Assembly (NCBI GenBank): GCA_964353555.1
Contig: CAYGWM010000005.1
Span: forward strand, 1-64,000
Reading direction: 5' to 3'
DNA from: PR03 sp964353555
Lineage (GTDB): Bacteria > Myxococcota_A > UBA9160 > PR03
DNA length: 64,000 nucleotides
Below the pieces are notes generated by a model. The model saw only the letters and a list, made by a program, of their open reading frames with translations. It searched no databases and was not told the origin of the DNA. How positions within the stretch are numbered: the first letter of the stretch is position 1; the number at the start of each line of letters is the position of its first letter. The position numbers and the translations under genes are program-made. Positions 1 through 8,622 of this stretch are shown here, in pieces.

Positions 1-275
1 ATCGGGGTTCGGACAGAACGGCGGGCGGGTCGTCGACACGTCCCATTGATGAGCACTTCACGTGCCAGACCCAATTTGGGGAGCACAACCAATTTCCCCA
101 ACCCGCCTCGCCCAACCGACGCCGGCTCAGTGCCCAGCCGATGGCAACTCCTCATCCTGGGGTTTTTCCCTACGCCATCAGCGAGCCCATCCCCTCGCGG
201 CTTCAAGGATTCCCCCCGCCTTCTGATGGCACACGAGTGAATCCGTCCCGATTTTCGGGGCAGGAAAGGGGACCG
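1..275. other. Upstream region without a supported gene
   Basis: No convincing coding sequence is visible. The reading frame of the next gene is open back to position 141, but that stretch is proline/serine-rich, has no family similarity and lacks a ribosome binding site at its ATG. No promoter matching a standard consensus stood out. Confidence 0.5.
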
Positions 276-1955
276 GTGCGGCCGACGGGCGCCAGCATCA
301 TCGATCACGTTTTGGGCGGGTACCCGCCCGGGTTGCCGCTCGTCGTGGCGGGACCGAGCGGTAGCGGGCGCACGGTGCTCAGCTTGCAACTCGCCAACGC
401 GGCGCTGCTGCGCGGCGAAGTCGTGCAGATCGTTTCGAGTGAGCCGGCGCAGTCGCTGATGCATCAGGCCGATGCGCTCGGTTTCGACCTCGACGCCGCG
501 CTCGCGGAAGAACGTCTGGTGCTGCTGGAACTCGACCCGAGCACGCCATCGCTGGTGCGCACGCAGGGCGTCGAGTCGCTGGTCGAAGCACTGCGCGCCG
601 AGGCGCCCGAAGTCTCGCTGGTGATCATCGATCCCTTCACTGCGATCACCGCCGAGATCGTCGACGAACCTCGACTCCGGGAAGTGTCGCGCGCCTTCGT
701 GCGCGCACTCGGCGTCGAGACGCTGGTGTTGACGGTCGAAACGGAGCGACTCGGGCAACAACGCGGTCTCGACCGCGTGCTGTCCGAGATGTGCGGCGCC
801 TATCTAGTGCTCGATCGCGAAGCGACCGGACGGCGCACGCTCACCGTCGAGAAGAGTCGTGCGGGGCTCGGCGCCGCCGAGCGCGTGGAGTTCGCTGTCG
901 GTCCGCACGGAACGCACCTGGTGGGGGACGCGACGCCCAAGGCCGAGATCCCGCTATTCACGCGCACGCGTCGCGTACCCGAGCGGCGCTCGCAGCCGCT
1001 CGGGTGGCAGAGCCACGACACTGGTCTTGCGGCGCCGGTAGGGTCGATCGACCCGCCGCCGCAGCACCGTCACGAGCCGGCGCGACCCGCGCCGCTTCAC
1101 GACGCGCCAAAGCCCTCGCTGTTCCCTTCTGCGCCGGCCGAACCGCGCACGCGCAGCCTGATCCTGCTGGTCGAAGACAGTCGCATGCAGCGCGAACTGG
1201 TCTGCGATTGGCTCGGGCAACGCTACGAAGTGATCACCGCGGTCGATGGTTTCGAAACGCTCGCGAAGGTGGTCTCGCACAATCCAGACCTGGTGATCCT
1301 CGACCTGATCATGCCGCGTGTCAGCGGCTACGAACTGCTCTGCGCGCTGCGCCGCGCCCACGTCGACGTGCCGGTGCTGGTGGCGTCGAGTCGCGTCTCG
1401 ACTCCGGGCGAACGACTGGGTCCGCTCGTGCTCGGCGCCACCGACTTCCTGCCGAAGCCGGTGAGCCGACTGGAACTGGAACACAAGGTCGAGACGCTGC
1501 GCCGGCTGCGGCGGGTTCGCGATCCTCGCTTCGACAGCACGGAGGCGGAGGCGCTGTTCGGCTGTGTCTCCGCATCGCGACTGCTGGAGGCGTCGGATTT
1601 TCGTGATCGCCTCGCCCGGGCGTGCAACTTCGGTGAGCGACATGGCTTCATCTCGTCGCTCGCGCGCATCGAGGCGCCGGATGGTCGCAGCCTCGATCTC
1701 TTCCTCGAGTCGGCCGACCAGGAGCTTCGCTTCGAGGACGCCATCCTGCGCGTATCGAAGCAGCGTGCGCTCGTGCTGCTCGTCGCCACCGGGCCCGGTG
1801 ACGCTCCGAAAGTGATCGATCGCGTCTTGCGTCGGCGCGAGAACGACGGCGATGGGCCGCACGGCTTCAACATGGAAGCAATCGCGGCGACACCGGCGCA
1901 CGGAAACCCCGACGCGATCGAGTTGATCGCCGCCGCGGCCGAGGGCGACCCGTGA
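276..1955 (+). CDS. KaiC-like ATPase fused to a response-regulator receiver domain and a degenerate GGDEF-like domain
   Basis: Likely a regulatory protein for the exopolysaccharide genes that follow. Residues 1-235 form a RecA/KaiC-type ATPase with Walker A GPSGSGRT (about 26-33) and Walker B VIIDPF. A Pro-rich linker leads to a receiver domain (about 292-405) with acidic residues VEDS, phosphoacceptor Asp343 in LVILDLIMP and Lys in LPKPV. The C-terminal 140 residues have the spacing of a diguanylate cyclase domain (NFGERHGFISSLARI, later RALVLLVATG), but no GGDEF signature, so cyclase activity is not expected. I chose GTG at 276 because AGGAAAGG lies just upstream and the KaiC homology starts there; GTG 237 and ATG 141 are in frame. 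The stop overlaps the next GTG by 4 nt, indicating coupling. Confidence 0.8.
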   Translation: MRPTGASIIDHVLGGYPPGLPLVVAGPSGSGRTVLSLQLANAALLRGEVVQIVSSEPAQSLMHQADALGFDLDAALAEERLVLLELDPSTPSLVRTQGVESLVEALRAEAPEVSLVIIDPFTAITAEIVDEPRLREVSRAFVRALGVETLVLTVETERLGQQRGLDRVLSEMCGAYLVLDREATGRRTLTVEKSRAGLGAAERVEFAVGPHGTHLVGDATPKAEIPLFTRTRRVPERRSQPLGWQSHDTGLAAPVGSIDPPPQHRHEPARPAPLHDAPKPSLFPSAPAEPRTRSLILLVEDSRMQRELVCDWLGQRYEVITAVDGFETLAKVVSHNPDLVILDLIMPRVSGYELLCALRRAHVDVPVLVASSRVSTPGERLGPLVLGATDFLPKPVSRLELEHKVETLRRLRRVRDPRFDSTEAEALFGCVSASRLLEASDFRDRLARACNFGERHGFISSLARIEAPDGRSLDLFLESADQELRFEDAILRVSKQRALVLLVATGPGDAPKVIDRVLRRRENDGDGPHGFNMEAIAATPAHGNPDAIELIAAAAEGDP

Positions 1956-3373
1956 ACTGCCGCGGCGCAGTGCTCGCGCTGGCGCTCTGCGCGCTCGTCG
2001 CGGGTAGGGTAGCCGCGGAGCCGACGCAGCAGCAGAGAGAACGCCTGGAACGCGCCGACGCACTGCTCGAGGATCGCGCGGGCTGGGACGAAGCGATCGC
2101 GCTCTACCGCGGGCTGCTCGTCGAGACTCCGGAGTGGACGGAGCCACGGCTCGATCTCGCGCGCGTGCTCGCGTGGCGTGGCGACTATCAGGAGTCGCTC
2201 GAGCACTTCGAGCAGGTGGCGAAGAGCCCATCGGCGCCGGCGGATCTCGCGGTCGAGCGCGCCGAAGTGCTCTCGTGGGCCGGCCGCAACGACGAGGCTC
2301 GCGTGCTCTTTGAGCAGGTGTTGGCGAAGAAGCCGGACGACCCGCGCGCCGAGCGCGGCCTCGCGCGCACCTATCTGTGGAGCGGCCAGCGCGCGCTGGC
2401 CAACGACTGGTACATCTCGGCGCTCGCGATCGAAGACGATTCCGAGGCGCGTCAGGAATGGAGTGCGCTGCGCGGCGAGCTGAAGAAGAAGATCGGCGCG
2501 GACGCTTTCGGGTTCCGCGACTCCGAGAAGTTCTCTTATCTCCGCGCGGCCGTCGAAGCGTCGCTCGATTGGGACTTCGACACGCGCATCTATGCGAGTA
2601 CCGGGACCGTTCTGATCGCGCAGCCGCACGACTCCGATGGCGTGCTCCCCGACTCGCCGAGCCACGACCATGCGATCGAAGGCAGGCTCGGCATCGAGCA
2701 TCGCTTCGCAACGCGTTGGAAGGGCGTCGCAGAACTGGGTGGACGCGGCTGGGAGCACGCCGAAGATCGCGTTCTCGTACGCGGCCTGCTCGAGTATGCG
2801 CCGAGCGAGAACGCGGTCGCCGCACTCGAAGTCGCTCACGGCGATCAACTGGAGCAAAGCTACTCGTTCGCGAGCGTGCAGAAGGGGATCGGCCGAACCG
2901 GCGGCACTCTCTCCTACTGGCGCCAGCTGAACAGCGCATGGGAAGCCTATGCGGCCCTCGGTGGCGCATGGCTCACAGACGGGAATGGCGAAATCGCGCT
3001 GGGAGGCAGCGCCGCCTGGCGACCGTTTCGCGCGATCGACATGCAGATCGCGCTCGCGCTCGACTCGATGCGCTATCAGGACGCGTCGCCCTACTACTAC
3101 TCTCCTGACATCGACCTCGGCGGGATGCTCTCGGTGATCGGACGCGTGCCGATCGGGGCCGGGTTCTCGGTGATCTTCGATGCGGGCGGCGGCGCCGGCT
3201 TCTCGGAAGAACAGGGCGAATCGTCGTTCGGACCCGCGTATCGCGCCAAGCTCGGACTCCGGTGGGAACGCGGGGGGTTCAGCGTTGCGCTCGACGCAGC
3301 GCGTTCCCAGTCGGTGCGCGCGTCTGCCTACACCACGCACGAAGCCGCCGTGCGCGTGAGCTGGAGCTTCTAG
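1952..3373 (+). CDS. TPR and outer-membrane beta-barrel protein (PgaA/YaiO-like exopolysaccharide exporter candidate)
   Basis: 473 residues. A signal peptide (MNCRGAVLALALCALVAG) is followed by about three TPR-like helical repeats (residues 30-175) with alternating Ala/Leu/Arg spacing, then a roughly 280-residue region of aromatic, alternating beta-strand character ending in VRVSWSF. A C-terminal aromatic residue is typical of outer-membrane barrels. TPR-plus-barrel is the architecture of PgaA; the barrel resembles the YaiO type and is shorter than in E. coli PgaA (about 800 aa). It lies directly before a PgaC-like glycosyltransferase and four genes before a deacetylase, so export of the polymer across the outer membrane is the likely role. 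GTG start, 4-nt overlap with the upstream gene. Confidence 0.7.
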   Translation: MNCRGAVLALALCALVAGRVAAEPTQQQRERLERADALLEDRAGWDEAIALYRGLLVETPEWTEPRLDLARVLAWRGDYQESLEHFEQVAKSPSAPADLAVERAEVLSWAGRNDEARVLFEQVLAKKPDDPRAERGLARTYLWSGQRALANDWYISALAIEDDSEARQEWSALRGELKKKIGADAFGFRDSEKFSYLRAAVEASLDWDFDTRIYASTGTVLIAQPHDSDGVLPDSPSHDHAIEGRLGIEHRFATRWKGVAELGGRGWEHAEDRVLVRGLLEYAPSENAVAALEVAHGDQLEQSYSFASVQKGIGRTGGTLSYWRQLNSAWEAYAALGGAWLTDGNGEIALGGSAAWRPFRAIDMQIALALDSMRYQDASPYYYSPDIDLGGMLSVIGRVPIGAGFSVIFDAGGGAGFSEEQGESSFGPAYRAKLGLRWERGGFSVALDAARSQSVRASAYTTHEAAVRVSWSF

Positions 3374-3376
3374 TCC

Positions 3377-4687
3377 GTGCCCGCCAAGCTTCGCTACGCG
3401 ACGTTGCTCGGACTGCTGTTGGTGGGGATCACCGGTCTCTCGCTCGGACTCTACGAGCTGCTGCGCGATTCGCATTTCGATCTGCCCTCGACCTTCGTGA
3501 CCGTCTCGATGTGGATGCTTTTCATCTTCCTGGTGTTGCTGATCCTCCGCTACATCGGCCTGCTCTGGTTCTCGTATCTGAATCATCTCGAGCGCGACGA
3601 CGCCGAGCCGACGAACCTTCCGCCCATCACGATCCTGGTGCCTGCATACAACGAAGGCACCGTGATCCAGGGCTCGATCCGCTCGCTGCTCGCGCTCGAC
3701 TACCCGCGCTACGAGATCCTGGTGATCGACGATGGCTCCAAGGACGACACCACGATGAAGGCGTCGGTCTATATCGGCGATCACGGTCGCGCGACCGTGC
3801 GCGTGATCACGAAGCCCAATGGGGGCAAGGCGCGGGCGCTCAACACCGGGATCGCGCAGGCCACGAGCGACTTCATCCTGTGCATGGACGGCGACTCGGC
3901 GCTGCACCCGCAGACACTGCGGCGCGCGATCCGCCACTTCCAGGATCCCGCCATCGGCGCGGTGGCGGGCAGCGTGAAGGTGGTGAATCGCACCAACCTG
4001 CTCTCTTCGCTGCAGGCGCTCGAGTACATCGAGGGCCTCAACATGGTGCGCGCAGCACAGGGCTTTTTCCGGCTCGTGAACATCATCCCGGGGCCGATCG
4101 GGATCTTTCGCAAGAGCGCGCTCGAAAAGGTCGGCGGCTACGACCACGACACCTTCGCCGAGGACTGCGACCTGACGCTGAAGCTGCTGCTCGAAGGCTG
4201 GCAGATCCAGTACGAACCCGGCTCGGTCGCCTACACAGAAGCGCCCGAGAAAATGCTCGACCTGCTGAAGCAGCGATACCGCTGGACGCGCGGAATCCTG
4301 CAGGCGATCTCGAAGCACAAGCGCCGGCTCGTCGATCCGCGCGGCGGCATCGGCGTCACTCTGACGCTTTGGTACATGATCTTCGAGGGCATCATGTGGC
4401 CCGTGATGAACGTGTTCGGGAACGTTCTCTTTGTGTTCGTCGCGGCGCGCTACGGAACGGCGCTACCGCTGGTGCTCTGGTGGGCGCAACTGACCGTGCT
4501 CGATCTGTCCGCCGCGCTGTACTGCGTGGTGGTGGAGGAAGAGAGTCTGCTGCTGGTTCCCTACGCGATCTTCTATCGCGCCTTCTTCGCGCTCACGATC
4601 GACGTCGCCAAGCTCTTCGCAACCTTCGAGGAGTTGTTCAAGCTGCGCATGGACTGGGGCAAGCTGGAACGGATCGGGCGCATCTAG
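3377..4687 (+). CDS. Family 2 glycosyltransferase, PgaC/IcaA-like processive polysaccharide synthase
   Basis: 436-residue inner-membrane synthase. Two N-terminal membrane segments (about 8-30 and 48-70) precede a GT-A domain with all processive GT2 motifs: VPAYNEG, VIDDGSKDD, CMDGDSAL (DxD), FAEDCDLTL and QRYRW. At least three further hydrophobic segments follow (about 330-410). These are the hallmarks of enzymes polymerising beta-linked sugars from UDP-sugars such as UDP-GlcNAc; substrate specificity cannot be read directly. The GTG start is 3 nt after the barrel gene stop. With the barrel protein and the NodB-type protein nearby, poly-N-acetylglucosamine-like polymer synthesis is the best inference; hyaluronan- or cellulose-like products are not excluded. 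Confidence 0.85.
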   Translation: MPAKLRYATLLGLLLVGITGLSLGLYELLRDSHFDLPSTFVTVSMWMLFIFLVLLILRYIGLLWFSYLNHLERDDAEPTNLPPITILVPAYNEGTVIQGSIRSLLALDYPRYEILVIDDGSKDDTTMKASVYIGDHGRATVRVITKPNGGKARALNTGIAQATSDFILCMDGDSALHPQTLRRAIRHFQDPAIGAVAGSVKVVNRTNLLSSLQALEYIEGLNMVRAAQGFFRLVNIIPGPIGIFRKSALEKVGGYDHDTFAEDCDLTLKLLLEGWQIQYEPGSVAYTEAPEKMLDLLKQRYRWTRGILQAISKHKRRLVDPRGGIGVTLTLWYMIFEGIMWPVMNVFGNVLFVFVAARYGTALPLVLWWAQLTVLDLSAALYCVVVEEESLLLVPYAIFYRAFFALTIDVAKLFATFEELFKLRMDWGKLERIGRI

Positions 4688-4688
4688 C

Positions 4689-4904
4689 ATGGACGTCATC
4701 CCGTATCTCTCGGCCGTGATCCTGATCTCGACGATCGCCACGATCTTCTTGGCGGTGTTGTCGTACGCCGCATTCAAGCTCCGCGACAGGCGGCGCCCGA
4801 AGGCCAAGAAGGGCAGCAGCGAGCCGGTCTACTTCCACCGCTATCGCAGGCGCACCGACGCCGAGGATGAGAGCGAAGAGGGCGATCCCGAGGCTCCCGC
4901 GTGA
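4689..4904 (+). CDS. Small single-pass membrane protein of the exopolysaccharide cluster
   Basis: 71 residues: one strongly hydrophobic N-terminal segment (about residues 6-30, ending in AVLSYAAF), then a basic stretch (KLRDRRRPKAKKG) and an acidic tail. It lies 1 nt after the glycosyltransferase and overlaps the next gene by 4 nt (GTGA), so it is surely part of the operon. By position and size it is analogous to PgaD or other small synthase-partner proteins, but PgaD has two membrane segments and I see no sequence signature. Function unknown. Confidence 0.65.
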   Translation: MDVIPYLSAVILISTIATIFLAVLSYAAFKLRDRRRPKAKKGSSEPVYFHRYRRRTDAEDESEEGDPEAPA

Positions 4905-6417
4905 GCTTCTCGGAGGGCGCGCTCTATCGCCCGTTGGTGTGGAGCGTCGCGACGGCGCTGCTCGCCAGCGGCGCGCTGCTCTCGATCCAGATGATCAGCG
5001 CCGTAGTGGGTCCCTTCCGGCTGGCGCAGTTGGGCGCGTCCGACCCGCGTGCGGTCGTCGCGTTGTTTCGTTCGGCCTACCAGCCGGCCGGTTCCGTCGC
5101 GCGCACGGAATTCGGGACCGAGCTGGTGGGCTCCGGGCGCTTGGTCCGCGAGGTCACCTCGCTGCGCAGTCTTGATCCGAGAGAGGTCGGCGCGATCATG
5201 ATCTCGGAGTCTCGCATGCTGCAAGACGACGAGGCGGCCGACCTTCGCAACTTCGTGGCCGGCGGCGGTGGAGTCGTGCTGGTGGGCTCCGTCGGCGTAC
5301 GCGGCGCCGATGGTGCGTGGCTTGGATACGAGCGGATGCGCAATCTACTGGGCGCGGACGTCGTCCCGCTCGATACGGAGGGCGCGCAGGCGATCGTCGC
5401 CGGCCGTCGCGGACCGATTGCCGCCGCGCTGGCGCCCCGCCAGCGGATTGGAATCCGGACTGAAGAAGGCCTCCCCGGCGCGCTCATTGCCAACGCCGAA
5501 CTGAGTTGGTCCCGCCCGAACGGTGAAGCGAACGCAGACTCGGGACGACCGGCGGCAGCGCTGCGGCGCGAGTTCGGCAAGGGTCGCCTCGCTTGGATCG
5601 CTGTCGGTCCCGAACGCGCCGCGACGACGGGCACCGACGCCCGCCTGCTGCGCCATCTGCTCGAAGCCGCACTCGCCTGGAGTTCCCGGATGCCGTTTGT
5701 CGAGGTGCTTCCGTGGCCCGCTGGCGCGCCGTTCGCGGGCGTCGTGGAACCGGACACCGCGGCCGCGACGCCGCAGCCGGAACTCGGTTGGAAGCGCGAG
5801 ATCGACGCAGCCGCGAACGACGCGGGGATCGCCCACCTGAAGATTCCCGGAGGGGCGCGTCGCCGGGGAGACACCGCGAAACGTCTCGCCGCCGTGATCG
5901 GCGAACTCGAGCGCCAGCGAGCGTGGATCGCGACTCGTGCTGAGATCTCGAAGTGGACCCGACAGCGTGCGGTGGTGAAAGCGTCGGCGCGTCACGCCGG
6001 ACCGAATCGCATCATCGTGGAAGTCACCAATTCGGGTCCCTCCGAGGCGTCGCGCGTGGTGCTGCGCCTGTTCCTGAACCAACCCGTTCTGCGCGCCACC
6101 GTCGAAGCCACCAAGCTGTTCCAGGGAGTCGCCACCCTTCAGCTGCGCCCCAACGCCGAGCTACTCGACCTCATCCTCCCGCCGCTCGATNNNNNNNNNN
6201 NNNNNNNNNNNNNNNNNNNNNNNNNNNNNNNNNNNNNNNNNNNNNNNNNNNNNNNNNNNNNNNNNNNNNNNNNNNNNNNNNNNNNNNNNNCCTTCAGCTG
6301 CGCCCCAACGCCGAGCTACTCGACCTCATCCTCCCGCCGCTCGATGCGAGTGCGAGCGCTGCCTTCAGTCTCGACTACGAACCCTCTCCGTCACACGAGC
6401 GTTCGGGAGAACCATGA
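4901..6417 (+). CDS. Membrane-anchored protein with glutamine-amidotransferase-like fold and CARDB-like tail (interrupted by an assembly gap)
   Basis: GTG start. An N-terminal membrane segment (about residues 13-35) precedes a domain resembling class I glutamine-amidotransferase/ThuA-like folds (DDEAADLRNFVAGGGGVVLVG and later GKGRLAWIAVGP), with no visible catalytic Cys-His pair. The C-terminal 100 residues look like an Ig/CARDB-type domain (VEVTNSGPSEASRVVLRLFL). The gene is cut by 100 Ns at 6191-6290, but the 55 bases before and after are identical. Collapsing them gives an uninterrupted 453-residue protein ending in SPSHERSGEP, whose stop overlaps the next ATG by 4 nt. Without collapsing, the frame is wrong after the gap. 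A role in polymer secretion or periplasmic scaffolding is inferred from position only. Confidence 0.7.
6136..6345. other. 100-N gap flanked by identical 55-bp ends (unmerged contig overlap)
   Basis: Bases 6136-6190 and 6291-6345 are identical and the Ns (6191-6290) lie exactly between them. This is the footprint of two contigs overlapping by a fixed k-mer that were scaffolded rather than joined. True sequence probably contains one copy and no gap. Confidence 0.9.
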
Positions 6418-7703
6418 TGCAAATCGCCGGTCGATCTCTTCTGCTCCGGGCTGCGCTGGCCATCAGCATGGCCGTGCTGGTGCTCGACGCCCGACTCGCC
6501 CGCGCGGGCGAAAACTGGATCGAAGTCGCGCCGACGAGCGAGCGCGTGACGTCGATCTGGAAGGAGGGGACGATCACTACGAAGCGCGACACGGGTCGTT
6601 CGTTCGTGCGCATTGCCACCGACGGAAGCGCCCATCCGACGCTCGCGGCGATGCGCGGCATCGCGCCGGTCGTCGATGCGCGTCACCGCTTCGTGAAGGT
6701 GCTGCTGCGCGTTCAGGATCTCGAGAACCTCTCCGGCATCGAGCTGCGCGTGGGCTCCGATTCGCTGAAGAGCGCCTGGTACTCCTACACGGTGCCGCTC
6801 TACGGCGACCCCGAGTACAACTTCCTTCAGGATGGCGAGTGGACGACGATCACGATGAGTCTCGGCGCTTCGAATGCCACTGGCGCACCCAACGGCGGCG
6901 AGATCGACTCGATCGGCATCCTGGTGACGGACAAGGGCAAGGGTGAAGTCCAGGTCGACTTCGGAGGCGTTGCGGTCGTCGACGAACCGGCCGAGGGCGT
7001 CGTGAGCTTCACCTTCGACGACGGCTACAAAGAACACCTCAGCGCGGCGAAGCTGCTCGCCGAACGCGGTTGGCGCGGCACGGCGTACGTGATTCCTTCG
7101 ACGATCGGTCGTCCCGCTTACCTGACGGTCGACGATCTGGCCGAGATGCGCCGCCTCGGTACCGACGTCGCGGCGCACGACGATCCGCCCTTGACGGATA
7201 TTGCTCCCAACGATCTCGAGCCCCGCCTGCGCGGCATCCAGACTTTTCTCGTCGAGCATGGCCATGCGCGGGGCGCGCAACATCTTGCCTACCCGCTCGG
7301 CAAACAGGAAACGCGTCGCGTGCGGCCGTCCGTGAACAATCTCTTTGCCACAGCACGGCTCGCCGGTTCGGGACCGGAGACCCTGCCGCCGGCTGACCCG
7401 CATCTGCTGCGCGCGATGAACGTGATCGACACGACCACGCCCGAGCAGGTCGGTGCGGCTGCGCAACGGGCGCGCGACAACCACGAGTGGCTGATCCTGA
7501 TGTTCCACTGGCTACCGGAGAAGACGGCAAAGGCGACCGACTACTCGATGGCCGACTTCAAGCGCGTGCTCGACGAGGTGGCGAAGACCGGCGTGCGGGT
7601 GGCGCCGATCACCGAGGTGTGGGCGCAGATCGCGCCGGCCCCCGACTTGGAGTTGGCCAAGCGCGCGGCTGCCGCTGCAGTTCCCGCTTCACCGGCGCGA
7701 TAG
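6414..7703 (+). CDS. Polysaccharide deacetylase (NodB/PgaB-like) with N-terminal beta-domain and an altered metal site
   Basis: 429 residues with a signal peptide (LLLRAALAISMAVLVLDARLARAG). Residues about 30-190 form a beta-rich, carbohydrate-binding-module-like domain (WTTITMSLG, VDFGGVAVVD). A NodB-type domain follows: TFDDGY carries the catalytic/metal Asp pair, and LAYPLG and LILMFHWLP match later motifs. The second metal motif, normally H(S/T)xxH, reads AAHDDPPLT, so the first His is present and the second is missing. Activity may therefore be weak, use other ligands or be lost. Position at the end of the cluster suggests de-N-acetylation or polymer modification in the periplasm. Two consecutive ATG codons; the first overlaps the upstream stop by 4 nt. 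Confidence 0.8.
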   Translation: MMQIAGRSLLLRAALAISMAVLVLDARLARAGENWIEVAPTSERVTSIWKEGTITTKRDTGRSFVRIATDGSAHPTLAAMRGIAPVVDARHRFVKVLLRVQDLENLSGIELRVGSDSLKSAWYSYTVPLYGDPEYNFLQDGEWTTITMSLGASNATGAPNGGEIDSIGILVTDKGKGEVQVDFGGVAVVDEPAEGVVSFTFDDGYKEHLSAAKLLAERGWRGTAYVIPSTIGRPAYLTVDDLAEMRRLGTDVAAHDDPPLTDIAPNDLEPRLRGIQTFLVEHGHARGAQHLAYPLGKQETRRVRPSVNNLFATARLAGSGPETLPPADPHLLRAMNVIDTTTPEQVGAAAQRARDNHEWLILMFHWLPEKTAKATDYSMADFKRVLDEVAKTGVRVAPITEVWAQIAPAPDLELAKRAAAAAVPASPAR

Positions 7704-7784
7704 CCGACGCTTCAGCGGGCGCGGCGCGGAGCGTTCCGTGGAGCTGGTATCCCGGCGCCGAGTGTCCTACAACGCCCAGTCGGG

Positions 7785-8603
7785 ATGGCCGTGCCCAAGG
7801 GTCCGCTCGACTTCGTTCGCGTGCTCGCGCCGGCAATGGCGCAAGCCGCTGCGATCGCGTCGGCGCTCGAAGGTCGCGTTCCCAACGTGCCGAAGCCAGG
7901 CGAAGCGAGCGCCGTGAAGGCCGCCCTCACCATCGCCGACACGGCCGCGCAGGAAACGCTGCTGGTGCCGCTGCTCGACGGCTTCCGCGATGTCCGTCTC
8001 GAAGCCGAGGAAGACACCCGCAGCATCGCGCTGTTCAGCGGCGAACGAAGCGAAGCGCGCATCGTGATCGATCCCATCGACGGGACCTTCAACTTCTACC
8101 TCCGTGCTCTCGGACCGTACGGCGTGATGGCCGGGTTCGCGCTCGACGCGCGCTATGAAGCCGCGCTGGTGGCGCTGCCGCGTGCGGGCTGGCTTTTCGA
8201 AGCGGTGCGCGGCGAGGGCGCCAGGCGATCGCTCGCAGCGGGTCGCGTCGAGCCAGCGACGCTTTCCTGTGAGGGACGCTGTCTCTACTTGAGCGACAGC
8301 GTATCGGAGACGGTCGCGGAGCGGCTCCGCGACCGCGGCTTCGAGGTGCAGCGCGCCTGCGGTGGGGCGGTCGCGGTCTCGCCGCTCGTGCCCGGCGTGC
8401 GCGGGGGCCTTCGCGTTGCGAAGCAAGGCTCCATCAGCACGCGCGGTCGAATCGGTTTGCTCGTGGCCTGGGAAGCGGGAGCGATCGTCGAGACCGCCGC
8501 AGGCGCACCGTTCCCGACCTCGATCGACGAGCCCGCCGAGGCACTCGTGGTGGCGTCGGATCCGGCGATCGCGAAAGAACTCCGGCAGGCTCTCGCGGGC
8601 TAG
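7785..8603 (+). CDS. Inositol-monophosphatase/FBPase-superfamily protein, divergent active site
   Basis: 272 residues. The metal-binding motif DPIDGT is intact (IDPIDGTFNF) and a Glu-rich stretch EAEEDT matches the upstream metal Glu of Mg-dependent, lithium-sensitive phosphatases. The C-terminal motif WDxAAG is not conserved: the aligned segment reads GRIGLLVAWEAGAIVE, lacking the Asp that usually contacts metal and substrate. Substrate could be inositol phosphate, a sugar bisphosphate or PAP, or activity may be reduced. It lies 81 nt after the deacetylase on the same strand; CCTACAAC at 7766-7773 could be a -10 element giving a very short leader. Confidence 0.75.
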   Translation: MAVPKGPLDFVRVLAPAMAQAAAIASALEGRVPNVPKPGEASAVKAALTIADTAAQETLLVPLLDGFRDVRLEAEEDTRSIALFSGERSEARIVIDPIDGTFNFYLRALGPYGVMAGFALDARYEAALVALPRAGWLFEAVRGEGARRSLAAGRVEPATLSCEGRCLYLSDSVSETVAERLRDRGFEVQRACGGAVAVSPLVPGVRGGLRVAKQGSISTRGRIGLLVAWEAGAIVETAAGAPFPTSIDEPAEALVVASDPAIAKELRQALAG

Positions 8604-8622
8604 ATCATCAGCCTCGGCCACC

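Noticed and set aside
1328..4318. 996-codon antisense open frame on the minus strand
   Set aside because: GC-rich genomes give long antisense frames; composition is Arg/Ala/Asp-rich with no motif and it covers three convincing plus-strand genes.
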